DNA of 64,000 bases from Stratiolaelaps scimitus (GCA_019614645.1 JABWDB010000004.1:2852001-2916000), one strand, 5' to 3'; shown: positions 37,476-49,606, numbered from the stretch's first letter. Numbers and translations: made by a program. Notes: generated by a model from the sequence alone, not told the origin.

Positions 37476-38685
37476 GTGTATAATAATAGGTTAATGACAG
37501 AATATGTTGCGCTGTTTTCGGTGATTTTAACTAGAAACATTTCGTGGTTAGAAAATGCCTTCATGTGCCCCCAACTTCACCTGAGTACGGTATAGCCTAT
37601 CCTAGAGTGACCCGTCCTTCTAGTCTGGCCAAGAACCTTCCGAAGTGCCGAGTTATTTACACCTCTCACTTGTTTTATTTCATCTCCAATTTGAAGGTCG
37701 CTGCTAACGTCCGCAATTGATTGGAGAGCCAAGCTACCGGCTTGCTAATCGTCAAATGGTCGGCAAATGGGTCGCAAGCGTATTGCAAGAAAGACAAAAA
37801 AACAAAAAAAAGCCTACGAGCCCCCACTTTCCGTATAACCTTGTGAGGCTCTATATTGTGTTCGTTTTGAAACGACGGGTCCAAAAGATGTACCGATACT
37901 AACGACAACAAATGGTTCAGGTTAAATAGAACGCAACAGGAATACTTCTCCCGTCATACAACAATATCAATACACTATCCGATATAGCGGGAAAGAATGG
38001 CCTTAACACATGGATATCGGCGCACTGATGCAACGGCAGTCGGCGCAAGAGCAGAAGCGACAAGAAGCCACTGCAACATCAACAACAGCAACAGCAGCAA
38101 CAACAACAAGCATATTAATAATTATAGTAGCACTAGTAGTAGTAAGTAAACAATGGAGCATATAGCTATAAAAATAAATGCGAAGCGGCAGCAGCAACAA
38201 CAGTAGCTGAAGCAACAACAACATGACATACTATAACACACCATCCTCGTTGTACAACACAATATAAATAAGACACCGGCAACAACAGCAGAAAGCTTGG
38301 GACAAGTACCCACACGAGTGCGATAGAGAGAGCGAGAGAGCGAGAGAGAGGGAGAGCGTTGATCGCCCCGAGTGCCTGAGCGCCTTTATGTAGCTCGTCG
38401 TATGTAGCCCGTTCCGCCTGCTGTGACTCGTACCGGATTCGACAGGGAAGAAGGACTAGTACAGCAGAATGATGTCAGACATGACACAAAAGAATAATGA
38501 GGAGCTAAATGAGTAACTAAGAAGGGTACACATAAACAGCAGCAACAGCAACAGCAACAACAATATATGAAATGTTCAGCATTTTTCGTGGAATGTTGAA
38601 TCAACAGACAGACACAGACGTACCCATATACCACAATATATATATATATGGGAAAAAATTATAAATAAGAAGATATTTCATAAAG

Positions 38686-38687
<2 letters not shown>

Positions 38688-38721
<34 letters not shown>
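38688..38721. repeat. (AT)n microsatellite
   Basis: A pure AT run of about 16 units, about 40 bp after a shorter one at 38637-38650. Confidence 0.92.
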
Positions 38722-38723
<2 letters not shown>

Positions 38724-41700
38724 TATTTCGTTACGTTGTCCCAACTATGTTTCCTGAAGCGTTTTGTGATATTTTCCATACTCTCTTCCCCGAGCGCCGT
38801 TCAGGACGGCCGGTTTATCTGTTTGCGTGTGTGTCTGTGTGTGAAATAATGCGGACTCGCGGGACGCGTACTGACGATTCGGTTTGGCCAACCGGCGAAA
38901 AGAACGCTAGCGAGTGAGGTCTCGTTGTGCCTGTCAAAATCCCAAGCCTCAGCCCCCACCCCGTGCGAGGCTGTTGTCCTATCTCTCCCCGCATAAACAT
39001 ACATTGATTAATGATATTACACATGCTAAGATTAATAATAATAATAATGATGAATATATTGTTTCTGTAGATTTTGTGAATATGCGTATCACATTGAGCA
39101 AGCAAAGAACGCTGCTACCGGGAATTATTGAGGTAAGATGTTAGAGTGTCTGCTAAATGACACAGCGAACGACGAGGACACCGAACAGAAATTCATAATA
39201 TATATATATATATAATTAATAGAAAGAGCAGTGGCCGCGATGACAACTGCGAACAGATTCACCCACCCAGTTAGATCGAATAGCCAGACACGAATCGTAC
39301 AGATAATGATCGTCACAATGAGAATTAGCTAACCGTAAACTGCTACGAAGGCAGGCATCATTAATTAGTATAATAATATGATTATTACAATGAAACTATT
39401 ATGATGAACCGATGACGGTAACCAAGGATTAAATAAGGTTGAAATATGACAAATAGAACAGATAGTATTCTTATCATTATTATTATGCTGAAAAGATATA
39501 ATAGAATAATAAGTAAATGAAAATGCTACTGATGATAATAATGATAAACGCGCGATGGCAACGCAGAGAAATGATTGCGGAACCCGGAGAGGAACGAAAT
39601 AAATATAGAGAGCGGATGCGAACGCACGACAGAGTCAACACAGGGATGATGGCACATCTTATATAAATATATATAAAGAGAGAAAAAATATAAGAGAAGA
39701 TTGAGTAATTGATATGCATGTATCGTGTGTGCGACGTAGCAACAGTGATGAGTGAGTTCATAATGATGGATGGATACATTGGAAGAGGACCCGGCGGCGG
39801 GTTGGGGCGCCGGGGTTAAATAATGAGATAATAATAATAATCTTATGGAACGATGAAATTTGAAAAGCAGAACGACTGGCGTTGAAACATCAAAAAATAG
39901 CAAGAACATGATGATTTCGATGGAGAAACAATTGATGAAGTAACTCGATAGAGAAGGAGGAGTAGAGCGGGCGACGGCTGTGGCGCCCTGCGAAGATGAT
40001 TAAAATTATTATTAATATTATTACAAAAGATGTGAAATATAAAGCACGATTGAATAATCCATGTGGGAACAGAGTGAAAGAACAATGAATAATTGGAGGG
40101 TCACTGCTATAGACAAGATATGAATGACGAGATGTTATTAGCGTAACTCATACGAGCATAGGCTATGAGCATGTGAGCTTGCAATTTTGACTGGAATATA
40201 GGCAGAGATGAACTTGTGCAGTATATTATAGACACACACACACACGTACATCCACATACCCAGAGGCGCGTTAATGCAACAATAGGAAGAGACACAGCTA
40301 CGTAAAAGATCGAGCGTAAATGTACCCTTGAAAATAAAAGGCATACCAAGTGAAATAATGAAAATGATTATTAAGCTTATTAACATGACGATAATAATAA
40401 TAATTATTATTATGGTTATTATTATTATCATTATTATTAGTCGATCGCGCTGAGAAGATGGGGCTGTTTGACCCAATGTCTTAGCGATACATAGGATAAT
40501 ATAATAATGGACTCTGTGTTCTGGAAAACTGAAGCTACTATGCATAGATCGCAGATACATGTATGGCCATAGAGAGAGATATATACACATAATTGGCAGA
40601 AACGAAGATGACAGAGATTGATGGAGAATGGGAGACGGCTTGTAGTTGTAGCAACGAATGATCTGATGGAAATGGCGACGTGGAACGCAATATATAACCA
40701 GCAAGTCAGCTAGATCTTCAAACTACAACAACGTCCCCTTGTGACTCTCTGTTGTAAAACGGTTCCATGAGTTCAGTAGCGTAAGTCGGATGTCTGACAT
40801 ATATCCGATCTCCTTGGGAAAATTTTGAGAACAGGAGGCACGATATGACCAGAGCTGATGACCAGAGGGACGCTTTTTTTTCTTTGGCTTCAACGTGTAA
40901 GCGCTGTTCATAACGCTCAATTTCGAACGTAATGCTGGGCGGCTGAATGCAGCCTCTGCATGGGATTGCGATTGAGTGTGATTTTCGGTTATCGACTATG
41001 TGTCAACACGGCAGAGCGTGTACCTGAGGCGTAAAATCACAATTCCACCCCAGCAATGAATGCTACGGAGACACCTACTACGGTTGCCAGTTGAATCGCA
41101 GTAATGATCGAATGCATTAGTCTTGCGTCGTTGTGCGTGCGACCGGCGAAAGTAACGAACGAAGTGGTGAACATCAAGGTGGGTAGACTGCACATGATTA
41201 TTTGTGTTGCTAAATCGAGCTGACTGACAAAATATGACTGAGGCTCATTATCGCATGACCTGCGGCAACACCTTGGCAGATGATAATAATGATGACTAGT
41301 AATAATGATAAATACCGGACGATGTTGTATTTGTTGTTTCTTTGTTCTCGGTGTTTGCGATTAGCGACAGCTAGAGAGAGAGAGAGATAGAGAGAGGGGG
41401 CGTGGTAGAGTCAAAGTGAGTATTGGTCGGAGGTTATCACTAGACGAGAATACGAAACAACGAGACGGGGAGGTGAGAATCGCTGCAGCGCAACGATGCC
41501 CGCCAGGGGCTGGTACTCTCCACTGGGTAACACTGGATGACATATGAGATAATGCTGAGGCCTATACTGATACGAATAATATTATAATAATAACACATTA
41601 CTTACAAACAAGTCACCATCACACTCAGCAGTAACAATGATACCATACAATGATAATTGCTATTATTAGTATGATTCATATTCTGAATATTATAAAGTGG

Positions 41701-42159
41701 ACGAAACTAATTGTGCTACGGCGAGCTGTAATGAGAGAGAGAGAGAGAGAGCATTATAAGCTATGAATATGAGCAGCCGGCGTTGATGATGATGAGAGAG
41801 AGGCAGTACTGTGTGAGTAATATGTCTGTGCTAGTTGTGCTTGCAGCCGAACGATGATGCTGGTATAATAAGTAGATATTATATAGATAGATACGGAAGA
41901 ATGAAACAAGAGATGACAGACATTGATTGATTGAGAGAGCAAGAGCGAGAGAGAGAGCGAACGAGCCCGGACGAGTGGAAGGTCGAATGTTATCGACATT
42001 GATACGTACCTTGCTCGGGTATAATTGTATTTTGTACTTTTGCTTCGATAACTAGGCCACCACAAACAACAACAACAGCAGCAGCAGCAGCAGCAACAAG
42101 GGCATTAAAATAGCGACGAGATGCTGTGGCGAAGAAGTGTTATTGTCAAGTATCTCGAT

Positions 42160-42760
42160 CAGCGCACGTGGGGCTCAAGCCCGCTCCCTTTGCTCTAGGA
42201 GCTCAAAGGGTCAGTGCGAAACGATAGGCTGGTTTGGGGGGGGCGGAGGGGCATTAACCGACATGTGTGGGAACCTATGGTAGCGGTGTCGGTAGCGAAT
42301 GGGCCACGTATGGCCGAGCGTACCCAAAGCCTTTCGGGCATATTCCCGGGTAGGTACCGTTTGCGTTAACCGTCAGCGTGCCTGGCGCTGATGTCAAATA
42401 TCAGTGGGAATAGCAGAAACAGAATAGATTAGCTTCCTCCCCGAACTACAATATACAGCAAACGTTGCTGCCTAGCTGGTGTTCTTCCTCTAAGGAAGCT
42501 AGGTGAGACACGGGTGTGGTGGTGGTGGTGGTGTCGTCGTCGCAATCGTCACCGCAGCGTTCTATAGTATCTGTCGTTCATCGCCAATTTGACGATGATC
42601 GGACCGAGATGAGCCGTAACCCACTGAGGTAAAGGGTAGCCTCAGCGAAAACGAAGTCAATAGCCGGCCTTCGAGCATATGAATCGGCTGAGATGGATAG
42701 GAACGACCTCGGGGTCGTTCCGGCAGCTGCCGGCGGAGCTGCCGGAAATCACTATTACAC
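42160..42760. other. GC-rich block in AT-rich surroundings, with hairpins
   Basis: Composition changes abruptly here from AT-rich to GC-rich. The block includes short self-complementary stretches (gggctcaagccc at about 42171; ccctttg paired with caaaggg at about 42185-42210) and a pair of adjacent perfect hairpins at 42700-42745. No open frame of note spans it. It could be an inserted repeat or a structured non-coding RNA; I cannot tell which. Confidence 0.4.
42700..42745. repeat. Two adjacent perfect inverted repeats
   Basis: The first is ggaacgacc / ggtcgttcc, a 9-bp stem with a four-base TCGG loop (42700-42721). The second is ccggcagct / agctgccgg, a 9-bp stem with an eight-base loop (42720-42745). 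They share two bases at the join. Visible directly in the sequence. Confidence 0.85.
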
Positions 42761-43084
42761 GGCTACGAGAACACTCCCTAGCAAAGAAAAAAGGGTGACG
42801 CCTTGCGGCCTCATATAGAGGGGACGTTCGTTCGTGTTTGCGCTGATGCGAACGATATCCCGTAACAGAAAATTGAGCGGTATCGTCGAGAACAGCCGGT
42901 CAAATTCAAGCACAAGAGAAGCTAAATAAACTAAACATGTTTTCGTGCGACACATACAAACATAAATAGACACATTCATGACATACAACTACAGCATGGA
43001 CAGCTACCGAAAAGATGAGATGTCAGTCATTGGATATATGAAGAGTGGGCTACTAATATGAATAATAAGTTAATATTATAATTA

Positions 43085-43123
<39 letters not shown>

Positions 43124-44096
43124 GATAATAAGTACGGATAAGTCATTGTTTTAATTCAGAGTAAATGTATCACTGGATTTGAATAAATAGTATTTACTAT
43201 AAAATAATCGTACACTTCTTGTCAGCGCGGTAAGGCAATAATACATGGTATCATATTAGAGAGTTGCAAGGTGGCCAAGGTAATCAGTGTGTTACAATAA
43301 AAAAACAATAAGCCTTCTCTTTCGATGTGTCTCTAGGTATCTAAGGGCCTATATGTTGGATACGCAATGTAACTTGCAGTCTGGGCTCTATCCACTGAGG
43401 TCTAGGATACTTCAAAATCCACGAGAACAGCCGAGATAGTGAGGATAGCGCCGTTTCGAGTGCTCACACTGAATTAGCTATGTGATAGAATAGACCTTCT
43501 CATTTGGAGATTAGCACTATGCTACAAATGACCTTTCTCGTAATACTGAACATTGGCGTGTTCCAGACTTCGTCATCTCCCACTGTTCATGCTGGTGTGC
43601 GCAACGTCGTCCTCCATTTCAGCACGATGGCTTTCGCTCTCCAGCCAGAGTTTCCGCTCGTAGGGCTCAGCATAGCACATTCATTGTCAGAAAGCTCCGT
43701 GCTGTTCGGAATATAATCAGCTCTATCTAACACAATGCAATCTGCCCCTACCGGATTCGAGTAACACAGGTGGTATCCGCTTGAAGGTAATATTAAGGTT
43801 CAATGTCGCGGACGCTGTTGTCTCGATTGTTTAAACACATGTCTACGTCGACGTCTAGCGGAAAATTTGAGCACTTATCATCTGTTGGCATCGACGAGAC
43901 TTTCTGGTGGCCTTAGTCCTGCTCAAAAAACAACAAGCAAAATAGCCCTTGCCTTAGGCACCCGGTGCGATTGCTGGTACGGTGCGATTGCAAGGACTAG
44001 TCTATGTGTCGAGATTGGTGCCCCAAGGTGGATATCCTCCCAACGGCACTTGTATAAGGCATTGCGGTCAAATTGTTCTTAAAGTATAAAGCAACC
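42761..44096. other. Intergenic region upstream of the secreted-protein gene
   Basis: AT-rich, with one (ATT)n run. A short ATG-led frame at 43519 (MLQMTFLVILNIGVFQ) is hydrophobic at its start but has no supporting context. A possible TATA element (tgtataaggc, 44051-44060) sits about 45 bp before the ATG of the gene at 44097. A second TATAAA-like string lies at 44085-44090. Confidence 0.4.
43089..43122. repeat. (ATT)n microsatellite
   Basis: About eleven uninterrupted ATT/TTA units in an AT-rich region between the hairpin block and the secreted-protein gene. Confidence 0.9.
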
Positions 44097-44169
44097 ATGA
44101 ACGTTGTCACCATCCTGTGCGCTGCGCTTGCGTCTGCCCGCATCGTTTATGGAGGAGAGCCTTTTACGT
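44097..44169 (+). CDS. Small secreted protein, exon 1 (signal peptide)
   Basis: The start is an ATG in good context (gcaaccATG). The exon encodes MNVVTILCAALASARIVYGG and then EPFT. This is a classic signal peptide: a hydrophobic core followed by small residues, with cleavage likely near Gly19-Gly20. It ends at a perfect GTAAGT donor in phase 1. With two further exons it gives a 136-residue precursor. No homologue is recognised. Starting at an upstream ATG is unlikely because none is in frame nearby. Confidence 0.7.
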
Positions 44170-44506
44170 GTAAGTTCCACTTGAACAAAAACGATTGATG
44201 ATATAGTATACATATAGATACAATACAGCTTAACGTTAAATATTTATAGCTTGTAGTTATATATTACCATGCGCCTCTTGGCTTTCATAATAAAGGTGTA
44301 ATTTGTATTGTATTATGTGTTGCACTGTAGAATCCCACGGGTGCCCCTGCACGAATCGAGATTATCTATGCTACTCATTCATTAGCATCCTATTGACATA
44401 TGATAAATGATATTAGAACAAGGAGATATCTCTGCATTACCTAGAAGAGACAACAACGTGAAAAAGGATCTGCTCACTAATTCCATTCGATCTAACCTAC
44501 TCATAG

Positions 44507-44630
44507 CTTGCGTTGTCGGAAACCTGAACAGCACAATAATAAGCATCGTAAAGACCACCCCCAAGCGCGACCAAACCACTGTTAGCGTTTGTCTAAACTA
44601 CCACTTCCTGAACCTGATTACGAATAACAC
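44507..44630 (+). CDS. Small secreted protein, exon 2
   Basis: The acceptor (ctaacctactcatag, with branch-point-like ctaac) and the GTGAGT donor are both strong. It enters in phase 1 and leaves in phase 2, matching both neighbours. It encodes SCVVGNLNSTIISIVKTTPK, then a VSVCLNYHFLNLITNN stretch. It contains two cysteines and two N-glycosylation sequons (NST and NNT). Earlier AGs in the intron would create an immediate stop with the first exon. Confidence 0.65.
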
Positions 44631-44777
44631 GTGAGTACTACGATTGTAAAACTATTATCGATTTGCATTATAATATTATAGCTTTATAGCTTAATAAGAC
44701 AATAAATGTTATAGGTTGTGCCTATCAGGCAGAAGTGGTTGAAAAGGGGCCGTTTTCGTCTCGTGCGTTCTCTGTAG

Positions 44778-44991
44778 ATTGCCTACAAATACAGACAACA
44801 GCGACCACGCCCAACGTCGTGAGAATGTACTGGCTGGCTTCAATGATCCTGCACTGGTTAGGCTCCGTCTTTGCATGATGAAGGAAGCAGTTCCGGACTC
44901 CCAACTCCAGTGTGCTAAGAAGAAACTTACTGCTGCAATGAACAAGACCCTCGATCCTTCTGCCAACGAGAGTTGCTATGACCTACAATAA
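44778..44991 (+). CDS. Small secreted protein, exon 3 and stop
   Basis: The acceptor is cgttctctgtag; phase 2 entry. It encodes TLPTNTDNSDHAQRRENVLA, then LRLCMMKEAVPDSQLQCAKK and a C-terminal ANESCYDLQ. It has three cysteines and sequons NKT and NES. Spacing of the cysteines with helix-like stretches between them suggests a disulphide-stabilised helical fold, as in many secreted arthropod carrier or salivary-type proteins, but that is inference. The polyadenylation signal AATAAA at 44987-44992 overlaps the TAA stop, so the 3' UTR should be very short. Confidence 0.7.
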
Positions 44992-44992
44992 A
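44987..44992 (+). promoter_or_regulatory. Polyadenylation signal AATAAA overlapping the stop codon
   Basis: The hexamer spans the TAA stop at 44989-44991 of the secreted-protein gene. A (GA)n microsatellite begins about 22 bp downstream, where cleavage would be expected. Confidence 0.6.
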
Positions 44993-45013
44993 CGGCATCT
45001 TTCATAGGGGACA

Positions 45014-45042
45014 GCAGAGAGAGAGAGAGAGAGAGAGAGAGA
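45014..45042. repeat. (AG)n microsatellite
   Basis: An uninterrupted AG run of about 14 units immediately after the secreted-protein gene. Confidence 0.9.
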
Positions 45043-45953
45043 CCTTCTGCAACTACATGTCGGCCGTGTGGCTATCTCTAATCGTTACCTAAGCCAAATT
45101 GATAATATTTCTACTGGATTTTGTTTAAAGTCGGCTTCCGAATTGTCTACTTTCTATTTGACATAACAAAACCTCAACGAAACACAACCACCTCCCAATT
45201 CTACAACATTCGGGGTGTGTGGCTGACATTGGTTCATCGGCCACGTCTATGAAGTATAATTTTATGCCAAAGTGGGCTGTCATATTGTCATAATCGACTG
45301 TCTTCGGAGCCATATATACATAATATTTAGAGCATTCACAGGAACATCTGTGGACGTTTTGGAGTACGAAAGAAGTAATCTCAGCAATGTGCTAACATTT
45401 GCCGACGAAGTAGAACATGGTTACAACAGAATAACGTGGCTGCTTATGAGTTGGATTTAACGGGCTTGGAAACTGATGAACTCGCGTTGCATTCTAGTAG
45501 GTCTAGCCACCGATGGACATTTCTCTTTCAACAATTTCAAACATAACAGTGTGGAACTAGATATCATCAACGCGTGCGCCGTCAGATGTGGCAACTACTC
45601 TGAGGGTGAATAATTTTGATTTTAGCAATAAATCGCAAATGCATGCGATGAGCTTCAATAAAACCTATGATGACATTCAAGCATGTTCTAAATTTACTAT
45701 TGTGATACAGGTAGCTTTCAATCATCTTTAGTGCTTTATTGTCGAACACGCGATCCCGTATAAATCGTACTGTAAACAAACTATTGAATGATTGCTTTTT
45801 GACGTTTTAGCATAAGACAATTTTCTCTATTCTCTACTACACTAAAGCGACAAGGCTAGTTGCGTATGAGTAGATCGCTCGTTGATTGCTTCGCGCGGAG
45901 AATGCCCTTCCATTAGGGTTCACACACGAGGCATCTGGCTCCGTTCCCCCCTT

Positions 45954-46165
45954 TCATGGATTCTTGAAATTTTTTCCACACTCTTTCATCTTCGCCTGGT
46001 ATCCGTCGTCCATTGAGCAGAAATCGATGTTCTTCTCCTCCTGCTGCGGTCCCCGGACATCTTCAGACTGGCCAAGAAAGTCATTGGCCGGCCCCTCATC
46101 GCCACGAGCCACGGTAGCTAACTCCGGTGAGGCAGCGGCTGCCAGATCCGGAGTGCTCTGACGAT
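45954..46165 (-). CDS. Terminal exon of an unrecognised minus-strand gene
   Basis: On the minus strand, a pyrimidine-rich acceptor (cctgtcctcttcctgataag) precedes an open frame of about 70 codons ending at a TGA (45954-45956). The peptide is strongly protein-like and acidic (STPDLAAAASPELATVARGD, GPANDFLGQSEDVRGPQQEE, FCSMDDGYQAKMKECGKNF). The complementary plus-strand frame is Ser/Pro/Phe/Arg-rich, as expected of a shadow. Entry would be phase 1 (or phase 0 from a second AG eight bases later). Upstream exons should lie at 46.2-47.7 kb, possibly around 46593-46725, but I could not fix them. Function unknown. Confidence 0.45.
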
Positions 46166-47780
46166 CTTATCAGGAAGAGGACAGGCTCCTTGTCCATTTT
46201 CTTGGTCGAGTTGTCGCCGAAGCACCGATCCCCTTGTGGCGCCCCACGTATGCCAAAAGAAAGAAAAGACTGAGAAGGAACCGCCGCCACGAGCGCAGCT
46301 CCCACCGCCACCGCCACCGCCGCTCAAACTGGCGCACTGACGAACGGCTCCGCCTGCATGCTAACGGTGTGGTAAAGCTCCGCCGAGTCCTTCCTCCAAC
46401 GCCTTGCTTCCTTCTGGGTCCTTTCTGCTCTCTCATTTCTACCCGCTCGTTCAGTTCCTAAACCTCTATCCTCTTTATATGAACTCAACTAATATCCCTT
46501 CTGACCGCAGTCCTATAACGCTATAACGACTATTACCACTACCACTACCAGCATCAGCACACGACGATCTAGCTTTAACGCTAGCTCTTGCTCCCTCACT
46601 ATTATAAAATACCAATATCAACCCCCCCGTCCATCTCCTATTGTTCCACACTTCGACCGTCGTTCCGCCAGTTCCTTGCAGCACGTTATTCTTTTGGCCA
46701 GCCTCGGACTCCCTGCAACTCCTCTTTCATCGACTCGCCACCGCGTTCCGCTGTGGCCTCCTTTGTGTGCTCTTTTTCAATTTTTTTCTAATAGAAATCA
46801 TCAGTATCATCACACTAATAATAATAATAATAATCATAATAACAAAGACATGATGTTGCGCTGATGCTGATGCTGAGCGAGGGCAGAAAAGGATAGGTGC
46901 GCCATCGCCAGCCTCCCTCTGACGATTACAAGGCGACTCCTCTCGTGCTTTGACACCGCCTGCGTCAGGCATGCATTGGATTAGCGCCTTCTAGATTCCA
47001 CAATCCTGTTAACGCTCTGCTGAGTTGTGGGCGCCAGGAGTCCCCCAAGGACAATTTCAGGGCAGGTCCCTACGATGGAAGCGAGTTTCTGAAAACAGGC
47101 CCATCTGCCTACCCTAGGTGCCGTCGTCTCGCAGCTCCACCACCGGGATGGGGTAGGGGAGACACAAGGCTACACAGGCCACCGCAGCCTGACAAGACCC
47201 AACCGTCGAGGAGGACGAGAGGCGTACGCGAACGATACGGTGCAACCGGTAGACGGTAGCGACGATGGTTACGGTCACGGCCGGCTGTTGCACTGTCGGC
47301 GGTGCTGCTGCTGCTGCCGGAAGCATAATGAACAAATGTACTTTTCATCATTAATACATTTTGGCCCGGTCTTTCTTTTCATGGCTCTCGGCACTCCTGT
47401 GATCATGTCTCAGGGGAGCGCTCGTCGTGATGCGGTGCAACCGTCGAAGGGCCGTACTAGAGCAGAATGACATGGACAAGGGAAAGCAGGAGAGTGAAAG
47501 AGGCGAGTGGCAGCGGGACAAAATAAAGCGAAATGAGACTAATGTTCTTGTCACCGTTGTCCAGATTTCTGAATACACTCTTCGACACACCTGCACACCT
47601 CGGCAACCGACACGGAGCCAGGAAGCGACCGAGGTACGGGCGTATCGGTAAGGGGGACGGTGGCAGCGGGCGATAACAGATGAGGAAACAATGGAGCAGT
47701 AAAATTGAGTAGATACCGGATTTTATAATATCTCGGAGTTGGCGCGCCCTTTATCCAGTGAATATACTCTAGATACAAGG
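46166..47780. other. GC-rich region, probable promoter or 5' exons of the minus-strand gene
   Basis: GC-rich with overlapping open frames on both strands, an (ATA)n run near 46820-46835, and CTG/CCG-rich stretches. One minus-strand piece at about 46987-47092 follows a good acceptor (gcctgttttcag) and reads LASIVGTCPEIVLGGLLAPT. The plus strand is equally open there, so it is not called. Confidence 0.3.
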
Positions 47781-48798
47781 ATGTTCATTAGGATTTGAAC
47801 CTGCGGAGGGTATGGCGACGAGGAGAATGGCGGTTCGGGTCCAGGTGGCTGACCCCCCAATGCGATGTGGCTGCTCTCGTGCTTTTGACTTGTGAGAACA
47901 ACGGATGTGAGTCACCATCAAGCATCAGCTATTGACCCCCGAATTCTCGAGCACCCGTCGTTTGAATTATCGATGAGGCATTCGTTAAGAGTAAAGCGCG
48001 ATATGGATGAACGTGTGAATGGGTGGAACCCATCGGACGCGTCGATATCGATGAGTTTTTGTTGTTGGGTTGAAAAAAGCCCCCGACTGGTCACATTTCG
48101 GGTGACAACGCTCAGTTTTGTTGGACACAATGACAAATGCTCCTGCATTTGTCTCCTTCGAGTTATCGACTTTTGAAACATTGGTCAGAGTAAATGGTTA
48201 ACGATGCAGGTCGATTGGCTGATCACTTTTAAAGATGATAAACCACGATCATTAACCAAGACTCAAATCAAGACCATTTCTTTGTTAAGCGAGCTGCGAA
48301 ATTGAAAACAAATGCCATAACGTCTATGGATTACAATCAAAATAATTAATTATCCAATAAAATATACCAGGTTAAATTTCAAATAGGATGCAAGATCGCA
48401 TTCGTTTGCTGCACGGATTGCAATTCTTTGTTTGGTTAATCATACATGGTTCTATCAGAGCCTGTTTAAGTAAAATATGAATTATCAATTACGGGGTGTA
48501 CTCATTTTAAGTCATTTTGAATGTTATCTCATGACGGTGGCTGGTTGTTCGAGTCTACGAATATGTGCACAACTTTGGTACGAAGGCGTAGAGTCTGAAC
48601 GAGTAGGCACGTTCTTTATCAAAAAGGAACGCGCACATATGTTCCGAGTGTACAGATGAATCCTCAAGCCTACCCATTTGGTAGAAATTGCCGCGGGGGC
48701 AGCTATTTTTTTCCCGTATAACCAGTGGTTATGAAGAGAAGGAGAGAAAAATATTCGCCTTTGCTAGCCGCCCACGTAAAACCGCTCCTCGATCCGCA
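47781..48798. other. Intergenic or intronic, uncertain
   Basis: Both strands at 47890-48180 carry open frames of about 85 codons with plausible composition, so neither can be preferred. A B-box-like string in reverse (gaacctgcgg near 47798) hints at a SINE scrap. AT-rich from 48200. Confidence 0.3.
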
Positions 48799-48945
48799 AT
48801 GAGTCTGGCATTGAATCTGCTACGGCGTCCACTACTGCGGCCATTGAATGCTACATTTCTTCACTTTCGTTCTAAGGAGCACGTGCGCTTGTCTGGTTTC
48901 TCGACACCGTGTGCACAAACTCGTGATGGGCGACCTACATCGTAA
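48799..48945 (+). CDS. Possible small ORF with mitochondrial-presequence-like N-terminus
   Basis: An ATG at 48799 opens a 48-codon frame: MSLALNLLRRPLLRPLNATF, then HFRSKEHVRLSGFST. The Arg/Leu-rich, acid-free start resembles a mitochondrial targeting sequence. It could be a first exon, but the only donor near its end (GTAACG) is weak and no continuation was found. It may be chance. Confidence 0.2.
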   Translation: MSLALNLLRRPLLRPLNATFLHFRSKEHVRLSGFSTPCAQTRDGRPTS

Positions 48946-49303
48946 CGTTGAGCTGCTTATGTCAGACTCCGTAACGATCTAGGATGAACTTTAAGAACTG
49001 ATTATTCGTTTACTATTATAGTCAGACAGAACCCTAAAACGTATGGCTCCGAATGAGAGACTCACTTACTCAAGGCACAAGCAACGAAAGACATTCGACA
49101 TCGCTCCGATTTCTTTCGACTGACTAAGAGCCACACTTATCTCGTCGTTCCCTTTGTCCTGCCGAACACTCACGTTCCACATGCAAACCTATTGCGGTAG
49201 GACTCTCCAGACTCCGATAACGGAAACATCTATATATGAAATTAGAATATTCCATTACTGCTCTTGCCAAAGACGATAGCGAGTACATCTCAAACATGCA
49301 CAA

Positions 49304-49564
49304 TCATTGCAGGGTGCGTCCAACGAATTCTAGAACTGTCCCACTTGGCAAGAAACGAATTGAGTAGAGCAGATGAAGGAACACATCGATGTGCCAAGTG
49401 ATCGCCACATTGGGCACCGTGGCTGCAAGCACGTCGGAGCAAGAAATTCCCTCTTCGTCGGTGAAATGAGGATGGGGGAAGTTCAATTTACGGAAATTTG
49501 TGTAAGGCGATCCAATCGAGTATTTAATATCAAAGCATACTTTGACCGTCGAGAAGGAAAAGTT
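49304..49564 (-). CDS. Unrecognised minus-strand gene, last exon (model)
   Basis: The acceptor atatctacag ends at 49565; phase 0 entry; the frame runs 86 codons to a TGA (49304-49306). Composition is protein-like (NFSFSTVKVCFDIKYSIGS; FRKLNFPHPHFTDEEGIS; FLPSGTVLEFVGRTLQ). It joins in phase to the candidate exons at 49801-49862 and 49933-50007. The opposite strand also has an open frame with plausible composition here, which lowers confidence. No family recognised. Confidence 0.33.
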   Translation of the reverse strand, partial: NFSFSTVKVCFDIKYSIGSPYTNFRKLNFPHPHFTDEEGISCSDVLAATVPNVAITWHIDVFLHLLYSIRFLPSGTVLEFVGRTLQ

Positions 49565-49570
49565 CTGTAG

Positions 49571-49604
<34 letters not shown>

Positions 49605-49606
<2 letters not shown>

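Larger units (their letters stand above)
35451..42159. other. AT-rich intergenic desert with microsatellites
   Basis: Nearly 7 kb without a supportable gene. It holds (AT)n runs near 35700-35717, 35954-35979, 37108-37131, 37444-37474, 38637-38650 and 38690-38721. There is a (GA)n run at 36255-36280, CAA/CAG-type runs near 38085-38110 and 38537-38562, and long AATAAT-rich stretches at 39030-41680. Open frames here are Ile/Tyr/Ser-rich translations of AT-rich DNA and have no splice context. Confidence 0.6.

Noticed and set aside
39483..40704. Several minus-strand frames of 98-188 codons
   Set aside because: Ile/Tyr/Ser/Leu-rich translations of AATAAT-type repeats; no coding signature.
45886..46161. 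Plus-strand 91-codon frame
   Set aside because: Antisense shadow of the more protein-like minus-strand exon; it has no ATG at its start.
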